Below are positions 57,892 to 64,000 of a stretch of 64,000 nt of DNA, one piece after another. The first letter of the stretch is position 1. Every line of letters begins with the position of its first letter. The stretch spans positions 6,583,501-6,647,500 of the forward strand of contig NZ_CP024985.1 of NCBI RefSeq assembly GCF_002803845.1. The letters run 5' to 3'. The notes beneath the pieces are model-generated. The model was given only the letters and a program-made list of their open reading frames with translations, ran no database searches and had not been told where the DNA came from. The DNA is from Streptomyces lavendulae subsp. lavendulae. GTDB lineage: Bacteria; Actinomycetota; Actinomycetes; Streptomycetales; Streptomycetaceae. The position numbers were made by a program, and so were the translations under genes.

Positions 57892-58823
57892 ACGCACTGG
57901 CGCTGCCGGCCCCGCTGCCCGCGGCCCTCGCCGCCTGGGCCCGCGGCGGCCCCGGACAGCCCTACGTCCTCCTCGCCGACCGGCCCGACGGGACCGTCGT
58001 GCGCTGCGGGGACGCCGTGGCCAAGGCGCACGCCCCCGGCAGCGACCCGGAGGCCCTCGCGGCCCGCATCCGCGTCGCCGGCTCCGGAGCCCTCGCCGGG
58101 GTGCTGCTGCCCCCGCTGCGCACCGGAGCCGTTCACGGCCGCCCCGTCTCGCTGTGGCCCTACGGAACCCCCGTGGATCCGGCGCGCCCCGAGGACGCCC
58201 CCTGGGAGGAGGCCGCCCGGCTGCTGGCGGCCCTGCACCGGACCGGGCCCCGCGACCTCCCCGGACCGGTCCCGCCGATGCGCGGCCCGGCCAAGGTGGC
58301 CCGCGCCCTGCGCCGCCTGGCCAGGGCCCCGCAGCCCGATCCGGACGGGGTCCGGGCGGTCCGCGCCGCCGCCGCGACCCTCCCGGACTGGGCCCGCGGC
58401 GAGGGCGTCCCCCCGGCCGGGGGAGCGGTGCTGTGCCACGGCGACCTCCACCTCGGGCAGCTCGTCCGCCACCCCGCCCCCGACGGCCCCTGGCGGCTGA
58501 TCGACGTCGACGACCTCGGCCTCGGCGCCCCCGCCTGGGACCTGGCCCGCCCGGCCGCCTGGTACGCGGCCGGGATCCTCGCCCCGGAGGCCTGGCTGCG
58601 CTTCCTCGACGCCTACCGCGCCGCGGGCGGCCCGGCCGCGGGCCCGCCCGGCAGCGACCCCTGGCCGGAACTCGACCTGGCCGCGCGGGCGCTGACCGTA
58701 CAGACCGCCGCCCTCGCCCTGGCCAAGGCGGCGCCCGCCCGGCGCCCGCTGGACGAGGGGGAGCGGCTGATGCTGGATTCCTGTGTCCGAATGGCTACAT
58801 TCCGGGCCGAGTTGGAGCCCTGA
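57888..58823 (+). CDS. APH-type phosphotransferase family protein
   Basis: 311 residues from GTG 57888, overlapping the stop of the small ORF. The catalytic loop is VLCHGDLHLGQLV (the Brenner-type H-x-D), and the DFG-equivalent is IDVDDLGLG, with GAPAWDLARPAAW after it. This is the aminoglycoside/homoserine kinase-like fold, which phosphorylates small molecules. It lacks a clear Gly-rich front end and no resistance role can be inferred. It is followed by a zf-TFIIB gene at 58899. Confidence 0.8.
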   Translation: MNALALPAPLPAALAAWARGGPGQPYVLLADRPDGTVVRCGDAVAKAHAPGSDPEALAARIRVAGSGALAGVLLPPLRTGAVHGRPVSLWPYGTPVDPARPEDAPWEEAARLLAALHRTGPRDLPGPVPPMRGPAKVARALRRLARAPQPDPDGVRAVRAAAATLPDWARGEGVPPAGGAVLCHGDLHLGQLVRHPAPDGPWRLIDVDDLGLGAPAWDLARPAAWYAAGILAPEAWLRFLDAYRAAGGPAAGPPGSDPWPELDLAARALTVQTAALALAKAAPARRPLDEGERLMLDSCVRMATFRAELEP

Positions 58824-58898
58824 CTCCGTCGTAGGGTGTGCGGGAGGCGCCGGTCACGCATCCGGCGCCGACGCGAACGGCGAGGAGTTGATCCGGTC

Positions 58899-59213
58899 AT
58901 GCAGTGTCCGAAGTGTCACGCGATGATGCACACCTACAACCGCAACGGCGTCCAGATCGAGCAGTGCAGCGGCTGCCGCGGCATCTTCCTCGACTACGGC
59001 GAGCTGGAGGCGCTGACCCGCCTGGAGTCCCAGTACACGGCACAGCAGTACGGCCAGGTCCCGCCGCCCGCCGCGCCGCCGGCCCCGTACCCGGCCCACG
59101 CGGCTCCGGCCCCCGCCTGGGGCGCCCCGCAGCACGGCGGCCACGGACACGGGCACGGCCACCACCACGGTCACCACAAGGGCGGATTCGGCCGGATGCT
59201 CTTCTCCTCCTGA
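58899..59213 (+). CDS. zf-TFIIB domain protein with His-rich tail
   Basis: 104 residues from ATG 58899, GAGGAG about 10 nt upstream. The N-terminus contains two CxxC pairs (MQCPKCHAMM and EQCSGCRGIFLDYGELEAL), the zf-TFIIB zinc-ribbon pattern. A Pro/Ala linker leads to a His/Gly-rich tail (GGHGHGHGHHHGHHKGG). Such proteins are widespread and uncharacterised; the tail suggests metal binding in addition to the zinc ribbon. Confidence 0.8.
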   Translation: MQCPKCHAMMHTYNRNGVQIEQCSGCRGIFLDYGELEALTRLESQYTAQQYGQVPPPAAPPAPYPAHAAPAPAWGAPQHGGHGHGHGHHHGHHKGGFGRMLFSS

Positions 59214-59237
59214 GCGCGTCAGGCACCCGGGGAACGC

Positions 59238-59271
59238 GGAAGCCCCGGCCGTGGGAACGGCCGGGGCTTCC
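59238..59271. terminator. Bidirectional terminator between zf-TFIIB and tRNA genes
   Basis: GGAAGCCCCGGCCGT (59238-59252) pairs with ACGGCCGGGGCTTCC (59257-59271), 24 bp after the zf-TFIIB stop and 5 bp from the end of the tRNA transcription unit. Confidence 0.8.
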
Positions 59272-59276
59272 GGAGG

Positions 59277-59351
59277 TGGTGCGCGATACTGGGATTGAAC
59301 CAGTGACCTCTTCCGTGTCAGGGAAGCGCTCTCCCGCTGAGCTAATCGCGC
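59277..59351 (-). tRNA. tRNA-Val (GAC), CCA encoded
   Basis: 75 nt including an encoded CCA end. All four arms fold: acceptor GCGCGAT/ATCGCGC, D arm GCTC/GAGC, anticodon stem CTTCC/GGAAG around CTGACAC (anticodon GAC), T arm ACTGG/CCAGT with TTCAATC. It is the last tRNA of the cluster. Confidence 0.95.
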
Positions 59352-59391
59352 GGGACCGCGGTGCGAAACCGCAGGTGGTGCGTGTACTGCG

Positions 59392-59463
59392 TGCGCGATA
59401 CTGGGATTGAACCAGTGACCTCTTCCGTGTCAGGGAAGCGCTCTCCCGCTGAGCTAATCGCGC
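59392..59463 (-). tRNA. tRNA-Val (GAC)
   Basis: 72 nt, identical to the first copy over the 71-nt body (59393-59463), but without an encoded CCA (ACG follows the acceptor stem). Anticodon GAC. Confidence 0.95.
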
Positions 59464-59482
59464 GGGGATCCTTGCGGATCAG

Positions 59483-59554
59483 TGGACGATACTGGGATTG
59501 AACCAGTGACCTCTTCCGTGTCAGGGAAGCGCTCTCCCGCTGAGCTAATCGTCC
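59483..59554 (-). tRNA. tRNA-Val (GAC), variant acceptor stem
   Basis: 72 nt, same interior as the other two Val copies, but the acceptor stem is GGACGAT/ATCGTCC instead of GCGCGAT/ATCGCGC, with compensating changes on both sides. No encoded CCA. Confidence 0.95.
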
Positions 59555-59555
59555 T

Positions 59556-59629
59556 TGGAGGTGGAGACGGGATTTGAACCCGTGTAGACGGCTTTGCAGG
59601 CCGTTGCCTCGCCTCTCGGCCACTCCACC
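59556..59629 (-). tRNA. tRNA-Cys (GCA), CCA encoded
   Basis: 74 nt with an encoded CCA. Acceptor GGTGGAG/CTCCACC, anticodon stem around CTGCAAA (anticodon GCA) and T loop GGTTCAAATCC. It lies 1 bp from the following Val gene, so they are co-transcribed. Confidence 0.95.
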
Positions 59630-59670
59630 ATGGAGCTGCAGGGGTTCTCGGGAAGAAATCCCCCACTTCG

Positions 59671-59743
<73 letters not shown>

Positions 59744-59910
59744 AGGTCACCGTGTTCGCTCCGGGGTTTTTCCCCTTCGCTCCCTGGCGACGTGTTGAAC
59801 TCTAGCGGATTCCCGGGCCAGCTCAAAAACGCGTTTCCGCAGCGTGCTGCGGCCCGATCACCGCCGGTCACCCGGCGGCCACCCCACCGGCGCCGAGGCG
59901 TCACCGGTCA

Positions 59911-59916
59911 TAGACT
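59911..59916 (+). promoter_or_regulatory. -10 element of pabB
   Basis: TAGACT ends 7 nt before the GTG at 59924, indicating a leaderless message; no clear -35. Confidence 0.45.
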
Positions 59917-59923
59917 CGCAGCC

Positions 59924-61006
59924 GTGCACGACCTGCCTCCCCTGGCCCGCTTCGGCGGCCTCCTCGCGACCGACCTCCGTGACGTCACCGGTGACCCCTC
60001 GGCCCTCGACTCCTCGGGCTTCTGGGCGGTGACCGCAGACTTCGAAGGCCGGCTGGTCTGCGCGCGCTTCGGGGACGTGCGTCCCGACCCCGTCCCGGCC
60101 CCCGTGCCCGGGGCCTGGTCCGGTCCGGCCGCCGACCGCTGGTCCTCCTCGCTCGACCGCGCCGCGTACGTCGCGGGCGTGCGCCGGATACGCGCGTACA
60201 TCGAGGCGGGGGAGGTCTACCAGGCCAACCTCTGCCGCGTGATGTCCGCGCCGCTGCCGGACCCCGCGCGGGCCGACGTGGACGCCCTGACCGCCCTGCT
60301 CGCGCGCGGCAACCCCGCCCCCTACGCAGGAACGATTCGCCTCCCGGCCCACGGCGTGGAGATCGCCAGCGCCTCCCCCGAGCTCTACCTGAGCCGCCAC
60401 GGCCGGCGCATCGAGTCCGGCCCGATCAAGGGCACCGGCCGCACCGCGGCCGACCTGCTGCCCAAGGACCACGCCGAGAACGTGATGATCGTGGACCTGG
60501 TCCGCAACGACCTCGGCCGGGTCTGCTCGACCGGCTCGGTCACCGTCCCGGAGCTGTGCGCCGTCGAGGAGCACCCCGGACTCGTCCACCTGGTCTCCAC
60601 CGTCAGCGGGGAACTCGCCGAGGGCGCGGGCTGGCCGGAGCTGCTCGCCGCCACCTTCCCGCCCGGCTCCGTCACCGGCGCGCCCAAGTCCTCCGCCCTG
60701 CGGATCATCGACGAACTGGAGACCGCCCCACGCGGCCCCTACTGCGGCGGCATCGGCTGGGTGGACGCGGACCGGGGCACCGCCGCCCTCGCCGTCGGCA
60801 TCCGCACCTTCTGGATCGACCGCACCGCCCCCGGCGGCCCCCGCCTGTGCTTCGGGACCGGAGCCGGCATCACCTGGGGCTCCGACCCCGAGCGGGAGTG
60901 GGCGGAGACCGAGCTCAAGGCGGCCCGGCTGGTCGCGCTAGCGTCGGGGGTGCGAGAGCCGGGCCCGCTCGGGGCCCGCGACCTGAGCGGAGGAACCGTA
61001 CGGTGA
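59924..61006 (+). CDS. pabB: Aminodeoxychorismate synthase component I
   Basis: 360 residues from GTG 59924, predicted leaderless; the frame is open back to 59594 but that overlaps tRNA genes. The chorismate-binding domain has the PIKGT motif (residues 167-171, Lys169), GTGAGITWGSDPEREW and FPPGSVTGAPK. With a PabA amidotransferase it makes 4-amino-4-deoxychorismate for folate; PIKGT with Lys is diagnostic of PabB rather than anthranilate synthase. pabA is not in the window. The stop overlaps the pabC GTG. Confidence 0.9.
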   Translation: MHDLPPLARFGGLLATDLRDVTGDPSALDSSGFWAVTADFEGRLVCARFGDVRPDPVPAPVPGAWSGPAADRWSSSLDRAAYVAGVRRIRAYIEAGEVYQANLCRVMSAPLPDPARADVDALTALLARGNPAPYAGTIRLPAHGVEIASASPELYLSRHGRRIESGPIKGTGRTAADLLPKDHAENVMIVDLVRNDLGRVCSTGSVTVPELCAVEEHPGLVHLVSTVSGELAEGAGWPELLAATFPPGSVTGAPKSSALRIIDELETAPRGPYCGGIGWVDADRGTAALAVGIRTFWIDRTAPGGPRLCFGTGAGITWGSDPEREWAETELKAARLVALASGVREPGPLGARDLSGGTVR

Positions 61007-61824
61007 GGATCTGGCTCGACGGAACACTGCGGGACGACCACGACGCGAAGGTGTCCGTACTCGACCACGGGCTCACCGTGGGCGACGGCGTCTTCGAGAC
61101 GGTCAAGGCCCAGGACGGCACCCTCTTCGCGCTCACCCGCCACCTGGACCGGCTGACCCGCTCGGCCCGCGGACTCGGCCTGCCCGACCCCGACCTCGAC
61201 GAGGTGCGCCGCGCCTGCGCCGCCGTGGTGGCGGAACACCCCGTGCCGCTCGGCCGGCTCCGGATCACCTACACCGGCGGCCCCTCCCCGCTCGGCTCCG
61301 AGCGGGGCGACGGCCGGCCCACCCTGACCGTCGCCCTCGGGGAGACCGCCCGCCGCCCGGACACCACCGCGGTGATCACCGTGCCCTGGGTGCGCAACGA
61401 GCGCTCCGCGGTCGCCGGCCTGAAGACCACCTCCTACGCCGAGAACGTGGTCGCCCTGGCCCGCGCGCACGGGGAGGGGGCCTCGGAGGCCCTCTTCGCC
61501 AACACCGTCGGCCGGCTCTGCGAGGGCACCGGCTCCAACGTCTTCGTCGTCCTCGACGGCGAACTGCACACCCCGCCCCTGAGCTCGGGCTGCCTCGCCG
61601 GCATCACCCGGGCGCTGGCCGTCGAATGGACCGGCGCCAAGGAGACCGACCTGCCCTTCGACGTACTGGAGCGCGCGGAGGAGGTCTTCCTGACCTCGAC
61701 CCTGCGTGACGTGCAGGCCGTCCACCGCGTCGACGGCCGCACCCTGGCCGCGGCCCCGGGCCCGGTCACCGCCAAGGCGATGCGGATCTTCGAGGAGCGG
61801 GCCGCCTCCGACATCGACCCCTGA
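61003..61824 (+). CDS. pabC: Aminodeoxychorismate lyase-like class IV aminotransferase
   Basis: 273 residues from GTG 61003, overlapping the pabB stop. The PLP lysine is Lys141 (LKTTSYAENV), with DHGLTVGDGVFET and EGTGSNVFVV as the family signature blocks. Coupled to pabB, it should release pyruvate from aminodeoxychorismate to give 4-aminobenzoate. Class IV also includes branched-chain and D-amino-acid aminotransferases, but the neighbour favours PabC. Confidence 0.88.
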   Translation: MRIWLDGTLRDDHDAKVSVLDHGLTVGDGVFETVKAQDGTLFALTRHLDRLTRSARGLGLPDPDLDEVRRACAAVVAEHPVPLGRLRITYTGGPSPLGSERGDGRPTLTVALGETARRPDTTAVITVPWVRNERSAVAGLKTTSYAENVVALARAHGEGASEALFANTVGRLCEGTGSNVFVVLDGELHTPPLSSGCLAGITRALAVEWTGAKETDLPFDVLERAEEVFLTSTLRDVQAVHRVDGRTLAAAPGPVTAKAMRIFEERAASDIDP

Positions 61825-61883
61825 GCGCAGCCGGCGGGCACGGCCCGTAGCCACGGCGCCCCGGGGCGGGTAGAACTCGACGG

Positions 61884-62708
61884 ATGACCACCACGCTGCG
61901 GCCCTCGGGGCCGCTCCGGCAGAGCGCGGACGGTGCCCGCTCGCGCCCCTACGAGGTCCGCGTCAACAGCAGGCGCGTGGGGGCGCTGCTGATCGCCGCC
62001 GACACCCCCTTCGGGCCGACCGTCGGGGAGATCCGCGACCTGGCCATCGACGAACGCGACCGCCTCCGGGGCCGCGCCACCGTCGCGGCGCTCGCCGCCG
62101 AGGAGGTGCTGCGCGGCTGGGGCTGCCGCCGGGTGCGGATCCGCGTACCGGCCGGCTCGCCGGGCGGGCTGCGGCTGGCCGCGGCCCTGGGCTACGTCGA
62201 ACAGGGCCGCAACATGGCCAAGGACCTCCCGCCCGAGCCGCCCGCCCCCTCGGCCGGGGTGCGGGGCCGGCCGATGACGGCCGACGAGTACGCCGCCTGG
62301 GACGCGGTGGCCCGCGAGGCGTACGCGGCCAGCTGGACCGCGCGGGGCATGGACCCCGAGGCCGCCCGCAACAAGGCGCGGGCCGACCACGACGCGCAGC
62401 TCCCGCGGGGCCTGGACACCCCGGGGGCGACCTTCACCGTCCTGGAGGCGGACGGCGCCCCCGTGGGGCACGTCTGGGTCGCCGGGGACGGGGAGGGTGC
62501 GTACGTCTTCGACGTCGAGGTCGCCGCGGAACACCGGGGGCACGGCTACGGGCGCGACCTGATGCTCCTCGCGGAGCGCGCCGCCCTGGCCGCGGGGCAC
62601 CACCGCCTCGCCCTGCACGTCTTCGCCGCCAACACCCCGGCACTGCGCCTGTACGAGTCCCTCGGCTACCGGACCACGCACGTCAACTACGCGAAGGAGC
62701 TGATCTAG
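61884..62708 (+). CDS. Tandem GNAT-domain acetyltransferase
   Basis: 274 residues from ATG 61884, with TAGAAC 7 nt before it, so possibly leaderless. Two GNAT-like halves are seen: an N-terminal degenerate one (EIRDLAIDERDRLRGRATVA) and a C-terminal complete one (VFDVEVAAEHRGHGYGRDL with acetyl-CoA loop, then LALHVFAANTPALRLYESLG). This mycothiol-synthase-like two-domain layout is also found in uncharacterised enzymes. The stop interlocks with that of the DsbA-like gene on CTAG (62705-62708). Confidence 0.82.
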   Translation: MTTTLRPSGPLRQSADGARSRPYEVRVNSRRVGALLIAADTPFGPTVGEIRDLAIDERDRLRGRATVAALAAEEVLRGWGCRRVRIRVPAGSPGGLRLAAALGYVEQGRNMAKDLPPEPPAPSAGVRGRPMTADEYAAWDAVAREAYAASWTARGMDPEAARNKARADHDAQLPRGLDTPGATFTVLEADGAPVGHVWVAGDGEGAYVFDVEVAAEHRGHGYGRDLMLLAERAALAAGHHRLALHVFAANTPALRLYESLGYRTTHVNYAKELI

Positions 62709-63202
62709 GAGCCGGCGAGCAGCCGGTCCGCGATCTCCTCGATGCGGGCGCGCAGGCCCTCCTGGCTCTTGCCGCCGTCGAGACGCTCGCCGTCGATCAC
62801 GTAGGTCGGGGTGCCGGTCACGCCGATGGCCTTGCCCTCGGCCTGGTCGGCGTCGACGATCAGGATGTGCCGGCCGTCGATCAGGGCGGTGTCGAACTCC
62901 TCGGCGTCCAGGCCGAGTTCGCGCGCCACGTCCAGCAGGACGGCCTCGCCGCGCTCACCGAGCTCCGCGGTGCGGGCCAGGACGGCCTCCGCGTACGGCC
63001 AGCCCTTGCCCTGCTCCGCGGCCTCCTCGGCGGCCTGCGCGGCGGCGAAGGCGTGCTTGTGCTTCTCCAGGGGGAAGTGGCGCAGCCGGATGTCCAGCCG
63101 GTCGCCGTAGCGGGCCCGCAGGGCGCGCACGTCGTCCAGAGCGCTGTTGCAGTCCGGGCACTGGAGTTCGCACCAGACGTCGAGGATCACGGAATCGGTC
63201 AT
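62705..63202 (-). CDS. DsbA-family thioredoxin-fold protein
   Basis: 165 residues from ATG 63202. The active-site motif is CPDC at residues 15-18, within a DsbA/FrnE-like fold with a helical insertion (RHFPLEKHKHAFAAAQAAEE) and the cis-Pro region VTGTPTYVIDG. No signal peptide, so it is cytosolic, unlike DsbA in Gram-negatives; it may act in protein or small-molecule thiol exchange. It ends by overlapping the GNAT stop codon. Confidence 0.88.
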   Translation of the reverse strand: MTDSVILDVWCELQCPDCNSALDDVRALRARYGDRLDIRLRHFPLEKHKHAFAAAQAAEEAAEQGKGWPYAEAVLARTAELGERGEAVLLDVARELGLDAEEFDTALIDGRHILIVDADQAEGKAIGVTGTPTYVIDGERLDGGKSQEGLRARIEEIADRLLAGS

Positions 63203-63354
63203 GCGGACAGTCTCCCAGACCCCTCGGGGAGGAGACCGACCCCGAGATGTCCCGGAGATCCGCTCCGCGGGAGCCCGGGGCGTGGCCCCGACGGCACCCG
63301 CCGGTGCAGGATGGAAGGGACAGATCGCCCGTCCGCCCAGGGTCGGAGGACCGC

Positions 63355-63801
63355 ATGCTCGCCGAAACCATCTGCTCCGCGGTGTCCGCCGCGGGACTGG
63401 GCATCGCCGCGGTGACCGCGTACCGCAGGCGCTTCCTGACCGCCACGCGCATCGCGGCCTACTCGCTGGTGCCGGTGGGCCTGGTGATGACCGGCGTGGT
63501 GCAGTGGCTGTCCGGGATCGTCTTCCAGCCGTCCGTCTGGATCGGCTTCGGGCTGCTGGGCCTGGCCTGGCTGCTCCTCGTGACCACCCGGGCCGTGGAG
63601 CGCCGCCGCTCCGGCGAGGAGCGCGGGTCCGCGAAGGCGGCCCGGGGCGGTGCGGCCCGGGAGGCCGTGGCCCCCGCCGCCTCCGCACCCTCCCTCGGCA
63701 CCGGCCCCGGCACCCGTACCGGCTCCGCGCCGGCCGCCGCCGCACCCCCGGCCGAGGACTTCTCCGACATCGAGGCCATCCTCAAGAAGCACGGCATCTA
63801 G
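63355..63801 (+). CDS. Small membrane protein
   Basis: 148 residues from ATG 63355, after GGAGGA; the frame opens at 63247. Two or three hydrophobic segments (ICSAVSAAGLGIAAVTAY, RIAAYSLVPVGLVMTGVVQW and VWIGFGLLGLAWLLLVTT) are followed by a disordered Ala/Gly-rich stretch and a conserved-looking acidic end (EDFSDIEAILKKHGI). No function recognised. It is divergent from the DsbA-like gene. Confidence 0.75.
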   Translation: MLAETICSAVSAAGLGIAAVTAYRRRFLTATRIAAYSLVPVGLVMTGVVQWLSGIVFQPSVWIGFGLLGLAWLLLVTTRAVERRRSGEERGSAKAARGGAAREAVAPAASAPSLGTGPGTRTGSAPAAAAPPAEDFSDIEAILKKHGI

Positions 63802-63956
63802 CAGCCGGAAGGGGGCGGGCCTTAGCGCACGCGCGGCCGGATGCGGGGGAGAAGCGGCGGGGAACCACCTGAACTGACGAGAGAGGGCGGGCTCCGGCCC
63901 CCCGAATGGCGTGTTGAGGGCCGATCGGGGACGCGCTGCGCGATCATCGCCCCGAC

Positions 63957-64000
63957 ATGCTCGACACATCGCAGGACGAGCCGCAGGCTCTCCCTTCCGT
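63957..64000 (+). CDS. Possible start of a further gene
   Basis: ATG 63957 opens a frame (LDTSQDEPQALPS) that runs to the window edge with Asp/Glu-rich residues and no stop. There is no clear ribosome site. Too short to classify. Confidence 0.3.
   Translation, partial: MLDTSQDEPQALPS

Overview
The window is chromosomal DNA of a Streptomyces-type actinomycete. The signs are very high G+C with G/C-ending codons, many GTG starts, leaderless promoters, Streptomyces-type intergenic repeats, and a gene order (infC-rpmI-rplT, pheST, argCJBDR, argH, metNIQ, cob genes) that matches, as far as I remember, an inverted stretch of the S. coelicolor core chromosome around SCO1550-SCO1613. No integrase, transposase, phage gene, CRISPR array or large biosynthetic cluster was seen, so this is mostly core genome with some accessory regulators and transporters.

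Layout. 1-6714: end of an aldehyde dehydrogenase plus an SDR (probable monoamine catabolism), a secreted HAD phosphatase-like protein, a PLP aldolase/deaminase, an orphan mycosin-like membrane protease with a partner, and an SseB protein. 6799-15307: translation block (DUF1844, infC with an AUC start and a structured leader, rpmI, rplT, an SpoU methylase, a PAS histidine kinase, pheS-pheT). 15461-21433: a SpoIIE-type phosphatase, an NsdA-like regulator, a Nudix hydrolase, 3-hydroxyacyl-CoA dehydrogenase, a secreted GHL10 glycosidase and DUF1918. 21491-26668: two divergent regulator/transporter pairs (DMT/MocR and MFS/CGNR) with overlapping or palindromic control regions. 26751-35428: arginine biosynthesis (argCJBDR, then argH), each transcription unit carrying an ARG-box-like sequence, interrupted by a YkuD protein and a HEAT-repeat protein. 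35500-43903: a HAD-like protein, TetR-MFS efflux pair, a predicted beta-helix membrane protein, an acyltransferase, a glycerophosphodiesterase, a sigma factor, a GNAT and two membrane proteins.

44217-47209 is a methionine ABC importer (metN-metI-metQ) preceded by a short leader peptide ending in Cys and Met codons. 48207-54762 holds cobalamin and siroheme genes: CbiE/CbiT, a 1175-residue protein that joins a 600-residue Pro/Ala/Glu tail to BluB and CobT, and a CysG-like SUMT. 54805-59213 has an SpoU methylase, a Ser/Thr kinase, small proteins and a phosphotransferase. 59277-59743 is a minus-strand tRNA cluster (Gly, Cys, three Val-GAC). 59924-61824 is pabB-pabC for folate. The window ends with a double GNAT, a DsbA-like protein and a small membrane protein.

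The least ordinary items are the AUC-started infC with a candidate attenuator, the metNIQ leader peptide, the BluB-CobT fusion with 33-bp coding repeats, the 13-bp inverted repeat at the MFS/CGNR promoter, the divergent DMT/MocR genes that share start-codon bases, and two convergent gene pairs whose stop codons interlock on CTAG. I did not find a clearly new multi-gene system.
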